A stretch of DNA of 64,000 bases from Bacteroidales bacterium (GTDB lineage Bacteria > Bacteroidota > Bacteroidia > Bacteroidales > P3). The position numbers were made by a program, and so were the translations under genes. The notes beneath the pieces are model-generated. The model was not told the DNA's origin and ran no database searches. It saw only the letters and a program-made list of their open reading frames with translations. The stretch lies in contig JAFSPS010000051.1 of assembly GCA_017451385.1 (NCBI GenBank), positions 1-64,000 on the forward strand, read 5' to 3'. Positions 51,294 to 60,267 of the stretch are shown one piece after another. Each line of letters starts with the position of its first letter. The first letter of the stretch is position 1.

Positions 51294-53282
51294 ATGAAGA
51301 ATTTTTTTGCTGCTGCTATACGAAAGCTTCCTCAGCTTAATAGGGTGCTGCTGGTTGTGGCTACTATTGTGGTTATCATGCTGATGTTTCCGCATCGGCA
51401 GCATGGCACGCATTATGACTACTCGGTAGGCAGCTTCTGGAAGGCTAACGACCTTTATGCTCCGTACGAGTTTCAGGTGGTCAAGGATGAGGGCGAACTG
51501 AATAGGGAAATGGTCCTCGCTAAGTCGCAGAGCATTCTATATTATACCTATGACAGCACAGCCTATGCTACGGCTCTTGCGCGCCTGTCGGCAATGCGAC
51601 GCACGGTAGGACAGACACGCTATCAGGCAATGCAGAAGACTGTGGATGGCATCTATAAGAAAGGATATATAGAGATTTCGCCCGACTATCCCAACATTGA
51701 GACGCATACCATTGTTATCCTGAGTGGTAACGTAGGGTCGGAACATGCATCGTCCGAATTTGTCAATGAGCGAGATATTAGCGATAGCCTGCTGGTGGAC
51801 AGCGTCTTGGTGCCCAATATACGCCTTGATGTTGACCGCACGCGGATGGAGCTCGACTCCCGTCTGTCGCAGATGCAGTATTCGGCGCAGACGGTAGGTA
51901 TGGGCGAGCTCATCATTGCCAAGGGCGAGTATGTGACGGACGAGAAAGGCCGAGTCATCGCATCGCTTGAGGCAGAGAACGACCGTCGTTTTGTGCGCCA
52001 ATTCAACCCCATAGCACATTATATGGGGCGTTTCATGTTGATAGCCATTGCTTTTCTCGCCCTCTTCATGTTCTTGAAGGTCAGCCACCATGAGATATAT
52101 TACAATCTTCATAGTACTATAATTGTTCTTACGACTATCATCATCATGGCAGCCATGATGGCTTTTGTCGTCAACTTCCATCCGGCATGGACGCTCATGG
52201 TGCCGCTCTGTATCGGCGCTATCCTGATGCACATCATCTTCGATATGCGTGCCGCGTTATACATACATATTACGACGATAATTATCCTTGGCCACATGGT
52301 GCCCGACAGTTTTGAGTTCACCTTTTATCAGCTTACGGCGGGCATGATGTCTATCGTTACAGTGCGTGAGTTTGAACATCGTAGCCAGTTCTTCATTGCC
52401 TGTCTTGTTGTGTTCCTATCGCTCGCGTTGGTCTATACGAGCGGCATACTGTGGCAGGACACCAACCTGAGCAATCTGCGTCCCGACCGCTTCCTGCAGT
52501 TCTTCCTCAACGCACTGCTTACTCTCATGGCGTATCCGCTTATCTACTTGTACGAGAAAGTGTTTCGCATCACTACCAACTTGACGCTTATGGAGATAGC
52601 CAATACCAATACGCCGGCGTTGCGAGAGCTCTCGCGCAAGGCCCCGGGCACATTCCAGCATGCCATGCAGGTGGCAAATATCAGCGAGGACCTTGTCAAC
52701 GAGATAGGCGGCAATGCGTTGCTCGCCAAGGTCGGAGGGCTCTATCACGACATAGGCAAAGTTAAGGACCCTATCTATTTTACTGAAAATCAAAATTCAG
52801 GATATAATCCGCATGGCGAGCTGCCGTATATTGATAGTGCACGCATCATCACCAGCCATGTGCGTGACGGCATAGAACTGGCGCATAAGTACCATCTGCC
52901 ATCGGAGGTTGCCGACTTCATCCGTACGCATCATGGCACCACGCATACGGGCTATTTCTATGCTAAATATCAGGAGGAGCATAAGGGAGAGCCTATAGAT
53001 GATACACCGTTCCGCTATCCGGGTCCGCGTCCCTACTCGCGAGAGACAGCAGTGGTGATGATTGTTGACTCGGTGGAGGCGGCCTGCCGCAGCCTTAAAG
53101 AGCCTACCAAGGAGTCTATAGGCAAGCTGGTGGATAGCATAGTGGATGGCAAGATAGCTGAAGACCAGATGAGCCAGTGCCCTCTGACTTTCAACGATAT
53201 TGCCGCTATACGGCAGATGTTGAAAGCCAAGATGCTGAGTATTTACCATGTGCGTATCTCTTATCCCGTGGTGAAGGCATAG
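51294..53282 (+). CDS. 7TMR-HD membrane phosphohydrolase, PgpH-like
   Basis: 662 aa. N-terminal membrane anchor (about 18-36), an extracytoplasmic 7TMR-HDED-type domain (about 40-240), seven membrane helices (about 245-430) and a cytoplasmic HD domain. The HD motif is GGLYHDIGKVKDP (H485-D486), with HAMQVANISE before and HHGTTHTGYFY and SVEAACRSLKEPT after it. This is the layout of PgpH, which hydrolyses cyclic di-AMP to pApA in Listeria; the same activity here is an inference from family membership. No diadenylate cyclase gene is in the window. Confidence 0.9.
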   Translation: MKNFFAAAIRKLPQLNRVLLVVATIVVIMLMFPHRQHGTHYDYSVGSFWKANDLYAPYEFQVVKDEGELNREMVLAKSQSILYYTYDSTAYATALARLSAMRRTVGQTRYQAMQKTVDGIYKKGYIEISPDYPNIETHTIVILSGNVGSEHASSEFVNERDISDSLLVDSVLVPNIRLDVDRTRMELDSRLSQMQYSAQTVGMGELIIAKGEYVTDEKGRVIASLEAENDRRFVRQFNPIAHYMGRFMLIAIAFLALFMFLKVSHHEIYYNLHSTIIVLTTIIIMAAMMAFVVNFHPAWTLMVPLCIGAILMHIIFDMRAALYIHITTIIILGHMVPDSFEFTFYQLTAGMMSIVTVREFEHRSQFFIACLVVFLSLALVYTSGILWQDTNLSNLRPDRFLQFFLNALLTLMAYPLIYLYEKVFRITTNLTLMEIANTNTPALRELSRKAPGTFQHAMQVANISEDLVNEIGGNALLAKVGGLYHDIGKVKDPIYFTENQNSGYNPHGELPYIDSARIITSHVRDGIELAHKYHLPSEVADFIRTHHGTTHTGYFYAKYQEEHKGEPIDDTPFRYPGPRPYSRETAVVMIVDSVEAACRSLKEPTKESIGKLVDSIVDGKIAEDQMSQCPLTFNDIAAIRQMLKAKMLSIYHVRISYPVVKA

Positions 53283-53289
53283 CTGTTGT

Positions 53290-53620
53290 GACCACGAAAG
53301 TGGACGAAGACTGCAATTATACGAAGTTAAACGAAATTTTAAGGCCACGACGGTTCGAGGCTAATGGATGTTTTTTTTTACGACCACGAAATATACGAAG
53401 TTAAACGAAATTTTTAAGGCCACGACGGTTCGAGGCTAATGGATGTTTTTTTTTCGACCACGAAATATACGAAGTTAAACGAAATTTTAAGGCCACGACG
53501 GTTCGAGGCTAATGGATGTTTTTTTCCCCGACCACGAAATATACGAAGTTAACGAAATCTGTTTTGGCCACGAAGAGACAAGGGTAACAAACGTTTTTGA
53601 CCACGAGGGGGACGGGACAT
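53290..53620. repeat. 74-bp tandem repeat with CGACCACGAA units (block 3)
   Basis: Near-identical units start at 53381, 53455 and 53529 (period 74), with a shorter relative at 53290 and a decaying end to about 53620. Each has CGACCACGAAATATACGAAG, then TTAAACGAAA, then GGCCACGACGGTTCGAGGCT and a T run. It belongs to the same family and orientation as 5548-5720 and 8711-9140. It lies between the PgpH-like stop and the lpxK stop. Non-coding. Confidence 0.85.
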
Positions 53621-53718
53621 TAGATGGTGGCCTTGATGCTGGAATGTTGTTTCAGGCTGTAAGAGGAGATGTATGTCAAGAGGATGACGACCGTTGATGC
53701 CCTCATGGGGCATGATGG

Positions 53719-54819
53719 CTAAGGCCTTTTCGCTTGTCCGTTCGTAAGTAGGGAATGAAGCGATACGTTCTCTTTGACAATAGCAGTGATAGCGTCGTCA
53801 AAAGACTGCGACGAGGTCTTGTGGAATGCGACATTGATGCCGATGGAATAGACGGGTATCTCGTTGAGGAGCGCGAAGTGCGGGTTGTCTCTTAATCGTG
53901 CCATATCCTTGTCGGTAGTGACGATAGCGTTGTTTCCTTCGGGCATTTTGCTGAAAGCCGTTGCAATTTGCTTAATGTCGCTTTTGCTAAATTCGTGGTG
54001 GTCGGCAAAGCCTATATGCTGTACCGTGCTGTTTTTTTTGAGATGTTCTATGAGAGGCTTCGCATCAGCTATGCCGGTGAAACAAAGTATGTTGTCGAAT
54101 TTGGATGGATTGCTGCGTGCGGCGGTGTTGGCAGGGGCATAGGCGCTATAGGTCATGTAAGAGAAAAAGACTTTCTGGTAGGTGCGAGCCTTTATGGCGT
54201 CCGTCATGTTGTGGATGGTAATCGGGTCAACATCTTCGGGAGTTTTCGTGACGATGATGATGTTGGCGCGATGTTTGCCGAGGCGGCTTTCGCGTAGGTT
54301 GCCGAACGGGCATATTAGGTCGTTGTAGAAAGGATGGTGGAAGTCGGTTAGCATTATGGTGATGGTGGGGACGATGAAACGGTGCTGCATAACATCGTCA
54401 AGGACCACTACTTGAATGTTTTTGCGGTCTTGTTGCATACGTTCTATGCCGCGCAGTCGATTTTTGCATACTGCCACGGTAGCCTCGGGGAATTTGTTTG
54501 CCACCATGGCGGCCTCGTCGCCGAGGAGCTGTGCGGAGTGGCTTCCATCGTCAATCTGATAGCCTTTGCTTTTGCGACGATAGCCACGGCTGAGCATGGC
54601 TGTGGTGTAGGAGCGTGAAAGATGGCGTATCAGATGCTCCACGTGAGGGGTCTTGCCCGTGCCTCCAAAGCTAAGATTTCCAATTCCAATGGTTGTTACT
54701 GCTGGGGTCTGCTGTGGAAGGATGCCGATATCGAACAAAAGATTTCGAATCCCTACAACTATGCTGTACCACATAGTAAGTGGAAAGAGCAGATAGGCAA
54801 GAATGGCACGTGCTTTCAT
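53719..54819 (-). CDS. lpxK: Tetraacyldisaccharide 4'-kinase
   Basis: 366 aa. It phosphorylates the 4' position of the lipid A disaccharide precursor at the inner membrane. An N-terminal membrane helix (about 5-25) is followed by the P-loop GIGNLSFGGTGKTP (45-58), SRGYRRKSKGYQ, the switch GDEAAMVANKFP, and VVVLDDVMQHR with the Walker B Asp. FTGIADAKPLIEHL and FADHHEFSKSDI are further LpxK blocks. Some positions that are usually DDGFQH read DDVMQH. Its own promoter has both boxes. Other lpx genes are not near. Confidence 0.95.
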   Translation of the reverse strand: MKARAILAYLLFPLTMWYSIVVGIRNLLFDIGILPQQTPAVTTIGIGNLSFGGTGKTPHVEHLIRHLSRSYTTAMLSRGYRRKSKGYQIDDGSHSAQLLGDEAAMVANKFPEATVAVCKNRLRGIERMQQDRKNIQVVVLDDVMQHRFIVPTITIMLTDFHHPFYNDLICPFGNLRESRLGKHRANIIIVTKTPEDVDPITIHNMTDAIKARTYQKVFFSYMTYSAYAPANTAARSNPSKFDNILCFTGIADAKPLIEHLKKNSTVQHIGFADHHEFSKSDIKQIATAFSKMPEGNNAIVTTDKDMARLRDNPHFALLNEIPVYSIGINVAFHKTSSQSFDDAITAIVKENVSLHSLLTNGQAKRP

Positions 54820-54854
54820 CGGTGTGTTCCTCTATTGGGATTAATTAAGTTTTG

Positions 54855-54886
54855 CAAAAATACTGATAATGTTTCTAATATACAAA
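54855..54886 (-). promoter_or_regulatory. lpxK promoter
   Basis: On the minus strand -33 TTTG (54886-54883), 20-nt spacer, -7 TATTTTTG (54862-54855), 35 nt before the start. Confidence 0.6.
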
Positions 54887-54893
54887 TAAAAAA

Positions 54894-54918
54894 AAGTGCC
54901 GCACTGTCGGCGGCACTT
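54894..54918 (-). terminator. Terminator of the FprA-rubrerythrin operon
   Basis: A 9-bp stem AAGTGCCGC (54894-54902) with GCGGCACTT (54910-54918), followed on the minus strand by a run of Ts. It lies 96 bp past the rubrerythrin stop. A smaller hairpin CGAGGGTA/TACCCTCG sits at 54960-54984. Confidence 0.8.
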
Positions 54919-55014
54919 CAAAAAATGTGTTGATACGCTTTTCTGCTAATCATAGGAGGCGAGGGTATTTCGTTCTTACCCTCGTGTGGGGAAGTTTTTT
55001 TTGATACGTCTCTT

Positions 55015-55557
55015 CTATTTTTCGAAATAGCGTTTGTAGAGTCCAGCAAAAGCTTTGCCGTGGCGAGCCTCGTCGCGGGCCATCTCGTGGACGGTGTCGT
55101 GGATGGCATCAAGGTCGAGGGCTTTGGCGCGTTTTGCGAGGTTTGTCTTGCCGGCTGTGGCGCCATTCTCGGCATCAATGCGCATCTTGAGGTTTTTGGC
55201 TGTGCTATCTGTCAGCACTTCGCCCAGCAGCTCGGCGAATTTGGCTGCATGTTCTGCCTCTTCGAGGGCTGCTTTCTCGAAATAGAGACCAACTTCGGGA
55301 TAGCCTTCGCGGTGGGCGGCGCGCGACATGGCGAGATACATACCCACTTCTCTACATTCAGCGTTGAAGTCCATGCGCAGGTCCTCGATGATGTCTTCGG
55401 GGGCACCCTTGGCCACACCGATGACGTGTTCGGCAGCCCACGTCATGTTGTCCTCTGTGGCCTCCTGCATGGGTTTGCCGCAGATGGGGCATTTCTCGGG
55501 CATTTCGTCGCCTTCATAGACGTATCCGCATACGGGACAGATGAATTTACGTTTCAT
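55015..55557 (-). CDS. Reverse rubrerythrin
   Basis: 180 aa. The rubredoxin-like domain is at the N-terminus (C7-x2-C10 ... C23-x2-C26), the reverse of ordinary rubrerythrin. The ferritin-like diiron domain follows with ECREVGMY, EEAEHAAKF and DEARHGKAF as the Glu/His ligands. Such proteins reduce hydrogen peroxide (and oxygen) with electrons from NADH via a reductase, protecting anaerobes. It lies 40 nt behind the FprA gene, so both oxygen-defence enzymes are likely in one mRNA. Confidence 0.95.
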   Translation of the reverse strand: MKRKFICPVCGYVYEGDEMPEKCPICGKPMQEATEDNMTWAAEHVIGVAKGAPEDIIEDLRMDFNAECREVGMYLAMSRAAHREGYPEVGLYFEKAALEEAEHAAKFAELLGEVLTDSTAKNLKMRIDAENGATAGKTNLAKRAKALDLDAIHDTVHEMARDEARHGKAFAGLYKRYFEK

Positions 55558-55597
55558 GTTTTTGGTTTTTTATGGTTAATGGTTGTTGAGTTCAATG

Positions 55598-56800
55598 TTA
55601 TTTAAGGCTTTCGACAATGCTGTCGGCAAGTATTTCGAGAACAGGCATTTGCTCTTCCTTCATTGCCGATTTCAGCGTCAGGGTCTCGTTGAGTACGGTC
55701 ATATTCTTCATCTCGTCGATGATGGAGCGCATGAGTTTTCCACTAACGGGAGCCCATGTGCCGTTCTCGATGATGGCTATGGTGCGGTTTTGCAGGTTGT
55801 GAGCTTTGAGGTCAAGCAGCAGGTTCTCCATGGGGGTGAAAATGCCGTTGTTGTAGGTGGAGGAGGCGAGCACGATGTGGCTGCATCTGAATGCTTCGCT
55901 TACGAGGTAGCTTACATCGGTCTGGCTGACGTCATACATGGCAATGTCTCTCACTCCGCGGTCGGCGAGTAGGGCGGCAAGTTTCTCGGTTGCTGCTGCG
56001 GTGTGTCCGTAGATGCTGCCATAGGCCAAGAGTACGCTGCGCTCTTCGGGTTCGTAGCGGCTCCAGAGGTCATATTTGTTGATGAAGTACGCCAAATCCT
56101 TGCGCCAGATAGGGCCATGAAGGGGGCATATCATCTGGATGTCGAGAGTGGCGGCTTTTTTTAGCACAGCCTGCACCTGCATGCCATATTTGCCTACGAT
56201 GTTGACCAGATAGCGGCGTGCGTCGTCAAGCCAGTCGCGGTCGAAATCCACCTCGTCCGCGTAGATATTGCCGTTGAGGGCACCGAAGGTGCCAAAGGCA
56301 TCGGCAGAGAAGAGCGTATGGTCTGTGGTGTCGTAGGTCACCATGGCTTCGGGCCAATGTACCATAGGAGCCATGACAAATGTCAGAGTGTGGCGTCCTG
56401 TGGCAAGGGTGTCGCCTTCTTTGACCGTAAGCAGACGGCTGTCAAGGTCTATGGTAAAGAACTGGCGTATCATGGTGGCTGCCTTGGCGTTGGTGACAAT
56501 GGTCAACTCCGGATGACGCAGCAGGAGGTCTTCAATCAATGCGCAATGGTCGGGCTCCATGTGGTTGACGACGAGGTAGTCCAAACGGCGGCCGCCAAGT
56601 GCTGCCTCCAGATTGGCAAAGAACTGTTGTGCCACAGAGGCGTCTGCGGTGTCGAGGAGTACGCTCTTCTTGTCTAAAAGCAAATAGCTGTTGTAGGACA
56701 CGCCGCGAGGCACAGGATAAACATTCTCGAAAAGAGCCAGACGTCGGTCGCTGGCACCGATATAGAATAGGTCGTCGTTGATTTTGCGATAGTTGTGCAT
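55598..56800 (-). CDS. FprA-type A flavodiiron protein
   Basis: 400 aa. The N-terminal metallo-beta-lactamase-like domain carries the diiron ligands: H80-x-E82-x-D84-H85 (NHMEPDH), a further His near residue 150 (MVHWPEAM), Asp in SADAFGTFG and CPLHGPIW. The C-terminal flavodoxin domain (about 257-395) binds FMN (LLAYGSIYGHTAAATEKLA). Flavodiiron proteins reduce O2 to water or NO to N2O in the cytoplasm of anaerobes. It is the first gene of the pair with reverse rubrerythrin. Confidence 0.95.
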   Translation of the reverse strand: MHNYRKINDDLFYIGASDRRLALFENVYPVPRGVSYNSYLLLDKKSVLLDTADASVAQQFFANLEAALGGRRLDYLVVNHMEPDHCALIEDLLLRHPELTIVTNAKAATMIRQFFTIDLDSRLLTVKEGDTLATGRHTLTFVMAPMVHWPEAMVTYDTTDHTLFSADAFGTFGALNGNIYADEVDFDRDWLDDARRYLVNIVGKYGMQVQAVLKKAATLDIQMICPLHGPIWRKDLAYFINKYDLWSRYEPEERSVLLAYGSIYGHTAAATEKLAALLADRGVRDIAMYDVSQTDVSYLVSEAFRCSHIVLASSTYNNGIFTPMENLLLDLKAHNLQNRTIAIIENGTWAPVSGKLMRSIIDEMKNMTVLNETLTLKSAMKEEQMPVLEILADSIVESLK

Positions 56801-56824
56801 GGAGTTATTGTTGTTTTAGATATG

Positions 56825-56934
56825 GTGACTTTTATAAATTAGATTTATATGCAATCTCTACGATGTGGATGGGTTTGAAAATCAAATAGTTTCTGTTGAT
56901 GAGTGGCTCCTACAGAGTTATTTAAAGAAGTCAC
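56825..56934. repeat. MITE-like palindromic element, copy 2
   Basis: A diverged, inverted copy of 5728-5840. The ends are GTGACTTTTATAAATTA and, on the other side, the complement of GTGACTTCTTTAAATAA; the internal block GCATATAAATCTAATTTATA is shared with copy 1. It fills the gap between glmS and the FprA gene. Confidence 0.75.
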
Positions 56935-56959
56935 TTTTGTTTATCCGTCGCAACGAGTG

Positions 56960-58831
56960 CTATTCCACGGTGACGCTTTTGGCGAGATTGCGCGGCTGGT
57001 CCACGTCGCGCCCCTTGGTTATGGCGATATAGTAGGCGAGCATCTGCAGCGGGATGACAGCGAGCAGAGGGGCGTAGCTGTCGCGTGTGTCGGGAATTTC
57101 AATGCAGTAGTCGCTCATGTTCTTCACAATGGTGTCGCCCTCGGTGACGATGCTTATGATGCGACCTTTGCGTGATTTTATCTCCTGAATGTTGCTCACC
57201 ACTTTGTCATAGAGTCCGCGTTTAGGCGCAATGACTACTACTGGCATTTCCTCATCAATAAGTGCAATGGGGCCATGCTTCATCTCGGCGGCGGGGTAGC
57301 CTTCGGCATGTATGTAGCTTATCTCTTTCAGCTTCAATGCTCCTTCGAGGGCTACGGGATAGTTGTAGCCACGTCCGAGGTAGATGAAGTTCTTGCAGTA
57401 GGTGAAGGTGCGAGCAAATTGTTCGATGCCCTTAGAGTGTTCGAGGGTCCACTGCATCTTCTCGGGTATGAGCATCAGGTCGTCCACAAGCTGATGGAAC
57501 AGTTGCTCGTCGAGAGTCTGTCGTACTTTGGCTATGGCGAGGCCGAAGAGGATGAGTGTTGTCAGCTGTCCGGTGAAGGCTTTGGTGGAAGCCACACCGA
57601 TTTCAGGTCCCACATGGATGTAGGTGCCGCTGTCGGTGTTGCGTGGGATGGAGGAGCCGATGACGTTGCAGATGCCATAGACGAAGCATCCTTTCTCGCG
57701 AGCCAGTTGTATGGCGGCGAGAGTGTCGGCGGTCTCACCGCTCTGCGAGATAGCGATTACGATGTCCTGCTTGCTGATGACGGGGTTGCGATAGCGGAAC
57801 TCGGAGGCATATTCCACTTCAACGGGTATCTTAGTGGCTTCTTCGATGAAGTATTTGCCTATAAGTGCCGAATGCCACGAGGTGCCGCAGGCGCAGATGA
57901 TGATGCGTTTGGCGTTGAGGAAACGGTCGCGATGGTCGATGACGCCGCTGAGCAGTATGTCGTGGTTCTGCGGGTCTATGCGTCCTTTCATGCAGGTGCG
58001 TATGGCGTTGGGCTGCTCATAGATTTCTTTGAGCATGAAATGCTGGAAGCCGCCTTTCTCCAGCTCGTCGAGGCTCATCTGCAGTGTCTGCAGTTGTGGC
58101 GTTTGCTGTATTGAGTCGAGGTTGGTGATGGCGCATTTGCCGTTGCGGTTAAGGACGGCAATTTCTTCGTCTTTCAGATAGATTACTTGGTCGGTGTACT
58201 CGATGATGGGGGTGGCGTCAGAGCCTAAGAGGAACTCGGCATTGCCTTCGCCGGCGGTGCTGTTGCCTTTGCCCACGCCGATGATGAGGGGGCTGCCTTT
58301 ACGTGCGGCAATCAGCTGGTTAGGGTTGCGCTTGTCGAGGATGGCAATGGCATAGGCACCGACAACGTTTTTCAGAGCCAGATGCACCGCCGTGACGGTG
58401 TCGCACTGGTGTGTTATCTGCATATACTCTATGAGTTGCACCAGCACCTCGGTATCGGTCTCGCTGTGGAACGTCAGTCCGTTCTTCTCCAGCTCTGTGC
58501 GTAGCGGCTTGTAGTTCTCTATGATGCCGTTGTGTACGAGTGTCAGGTTGTGTGACTCGGAGTAGTGAGGGTGGGCGTTGGTGGCGTTCGGTTCGCCGTG
58601 TGTGGCCCAGCGGGTATGGGCGATGCCTATGGTGCCGCTGATGTCTTTGTCTGCCGTGTCGTGCTCCAGAGATGACACCTTGCCTTTTGCTTTATATACT
58701 ACGAGGTCTCCGTTGCTGGTGATGAGCGATATGCCGGCGCTATCGTAGCCTCGGTATTCCAATCTGTGGAGACCTTTTATGAGGATGGGGTAAGAGTCTT
58801 TCGTCCCAATGTATCCAACAATTCCGCACAT
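56960..58831 (-). CDS. glmS: Glutamine-fructose-6-phosphate aminotransferase (isomerizing)
   Basis: 623 aa. It makes glucosamine 6-phosphate from fructose 6-phosphate and glutamine, the first step to UDP-GlcNAc for peptidoglycan and LPS. The N-terminal glutaminase begins MCGIVGYIG, leaving Cys as catalytic nucleophile after Met removal, with RYRGYDSAGI-type, HTRWATHG and HNGIIENY blocks. Two SIS isomerase domains follow (about 290-440 and 465-610: ACGTSWHSALIGKY, AISQSGETADTL, GRGYNYPVALEGALKLKE, HGPIALI). It ends DVDQPRNLAKSVTVE as usual. No glmS ribozyme is seen in the short leader. Confidence 0.98.
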   Translation of the reverse strand: MCGIVGYIGTKDSYPILIKGLHRLEYRGYDSAGISLITSNGDLVVYKAKGKVSSLEHDTADKDISGTIGIAHTRWATHGEPNATNAHPHYSESHNLTLVHNGIIENYKPLRTELEKNGLTFHSETDTEVLVQLIEYMQITHQCDTVTAVHLALKNVVGAYAIAILDKRNPNQLIAARKGSPLIIGVGKGNSTAGEGNAEFLLGSDATPIIEYTDQVIYLKDEEIAVLNRNGKCAITNLDSIQQTPQLQTLQMSLDELEKGGFQHFMLKEIYEQPNAIRTCMKGRIDPQNHDILLSGVIDHRDRFLNAKRIIICACGTSWHSALIGKYFIEEATKIPVEVEYASEFRYRNPVISKQDIVIAISQSGETADTLAAIQLAREKGCFVYGICNVIGSSIPRNTDSGTYIHVGPEIGVASTKAFTGQLTTLILFGLAIAKVRQTLDEQLFHQLVDDLMLIPEKMQWTLEHSKGIEQFARTFTYCKNFIYLGRGYNYPVALEGALKLKEISYIHAEGYPAAEMKHGPIALIDEEMPVVVIAPKRGLYDKVVSNIQEIKSRKGRIISIVTEGDTIVKNMSDYCIEIPDTRDSYAPLLAVIPLQMLAYYIAITKGRDVDQPRNLAKSVTVE

Positions 58832-58864
58832 GATATTTTATTCTGTATATTATGGTTTAATTTG

Positions 58865-58872
58865 CAAAAGTA
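58865..58872 (-). promoter_or_regulatory. glmS -7 box
   Basis: TACTTTTG on the minus strand, 33 nt before the glmS start. Confidence 0.5.
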
Positions 58873-58957
58873 CGTTTTATTTTTCATATAACCCGAAAAA
58901 AACATTTTGAGGTGAATATCTGCCATCGTTTTTTGTAATAGTTTGGTAAAAAAGCAG

Positions 58958-58965
58958 TACCTTTG
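58958..58965 (+). promoter_or_regulatory. sufS promoter
   Basis: TACCTTTG, with TTTG at 58932-58935 as -33 (22-nt spacer). Leader of about 40 nt. Confidence 0.55.
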
Positions 58966-59012
58966 CCCTGTTTTTTTAATCTGTTGATAAAGGGAAAAAG
59001 ACTGTTTATTAT

Positions 59013-60203
59013 ATGTTGAGAGAGCAATTCCCCATACTGGAGACCCGCATTTACGGACGTCCGCTAATATATCTTGATAATGCCGCCACGACGCAGAAGC
59101 CGCTGGCGGTAATAGAGGCGTTGAGCGACTATTATAAGACGTTGAATAGCAATATACACCGTGGTGTGCACCATCTTGCGGCAGAAGCCACAGAGCTGCA
59201 TGAGCAGACACGAGGCAAGATACAGCGTTTCATTGGTGCGCGAAACAGTTGCGAGATTGTCTTCACACGCGGCACCACAGAGGCTGTGAACCTTGTGGCA
59301 TCGTCGTTTGCAAAACGTTTTTTTGATGGTGACGACGAGGTGATAGTCAGTGGCATGGAGCATCACTCTAACATTGTGCCCTGGCAGTTGACGGGGGCCA
59401 AATTGCGAGTGATACCTTTCAGCGATGAGGGAGTGCTCGACCTTGAGGCTTTGGAGTGTCTTTTCACGTCGAAGACGCGCATTGTGGCTGTGGCTCATGT
59501 ATCCAACAGCCTTGGCACCGTCAATCCTGTGCGCCAGATTGTAGAGATAGCCCACAGTCATGGTGTGCCGGTGCTGGTGGATGGGGCGCAGGCTGTGGCG
59601 CATACGGTTGTCGATGTGCAGCAGATGGGGTGTGATTTCTACTGTCTCTCAGGGCATAAGATGTATGCGCCGATGGGTATCGGCGTTCTCTATGGGCGTG
59701 AGGAGTTGCTGTCGGAGTTGCCGCCCTATCAGGGTGGTGGAGAGATGATAAAGGATGTCACCTTTGAGCATACCACATACAACGAGCTGCCGTTCCGTTT
59801 TGAGGCTGGCACGCCCTCGGTAGGCGACACCCTCGGTCTCTCGGCAGCCATAGACTTCATGCAGCAGGCGGGTATGGCGACTATTGCAGCCTATGAGGAC
59901 GACCTGCTGCGCTATGCCACACGGCGGCTTGGCGAGGTGGACGGTCTGCGTATCTATGGCACGGCGGCGCATAAGGCAGGCGTCATTTCGTTTCTGATAG
60001 GTGAGTCCCATCCGTACGATGTGGGCACACTGCTGGACAAGATGGGTATAGCCGTGCGTACGGGGCATCACTGTGCTCAGCCCGTCATGGACCGCTACGG
60101 CATCCCCGGCACGGTGCGAGCCTCCTTTGCTTTGTATAATACGCATGAGGAGATAGATGCCTTTGTGGAGGCTTTGAAGCGCATAGCCCCGATGCTGATG
60201 TAA
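59013..60203 (+). CDS. sufS: Cysteine desulfurase, SufS type
   Basis: 396 aa. A PLP enzyme that takes sulfur from cysteine as a persulfide for Fe-S cluster assembly. Group II (SufS/CsdA) features: YLDNAATTQKP at the start, GTTEAVNLVA, GMEHHSNIVPW, DGAQAVAH, the PLP lysine in SGHKMYAP (about 216) and the active-site Cys in RTGHHCAQP (about 354). sufBCD and sufE or sufU are not in the window, so this is a detached copy or the suf genes are split. recN follows after 64 nt. Confidence 0.95.
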   Translation: MLREQFPILETRIYGRPLIYLDNAATTQKPLAVIEALSDYYKTLNSNIHRGVHHLAAEATELHEQTRGKIQRFIGARNSCEIVFTRGTTEAVNLVASSFAKRFFDGDDEVIVSGMEHHSNIVPWQLTGAKLRVIPFSDEGVLDLEALECLFTSKTRIVAVAHVSNSLGTVNPVRQIVEIAHSHGVPVLVDGAQAVAHTVVDVQQMGCDFYCLSGHKMYAPMGIGVLYGREELLSELPPYQGGGEMIKDVTFEHTTYNELPFRFEAGTPSVGDTLGLSAAIDFMQQAGMATIAAYEDDLLRYATRRLGEVDGLRIYGTAAHKAGVISFLIGESHPYDVGTLLDKMGIAVRTGHHCAQPVMDRYGIPGTVRASFALYNTHEEIDAFVEALKRIAPMLM

Positions 60204-60267
60204 TGTTGGGCTTTTGAGCGTTGAGGAAATAGGCAAACAGTAGAATAAAACAACAAGGAAGAGAGAA

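Noticed and set aside
53697-53713. lpxK terminator ATGCCC/GGGCAT
   Set aside because: Six-bp stem overlapping the end region with no T tract; too weak to call.
58832-58860. glmS ribozyme
   Set aside because: The leader is too short and lacks the ribozyme core; the ribozyme is typical of Firmicutes.
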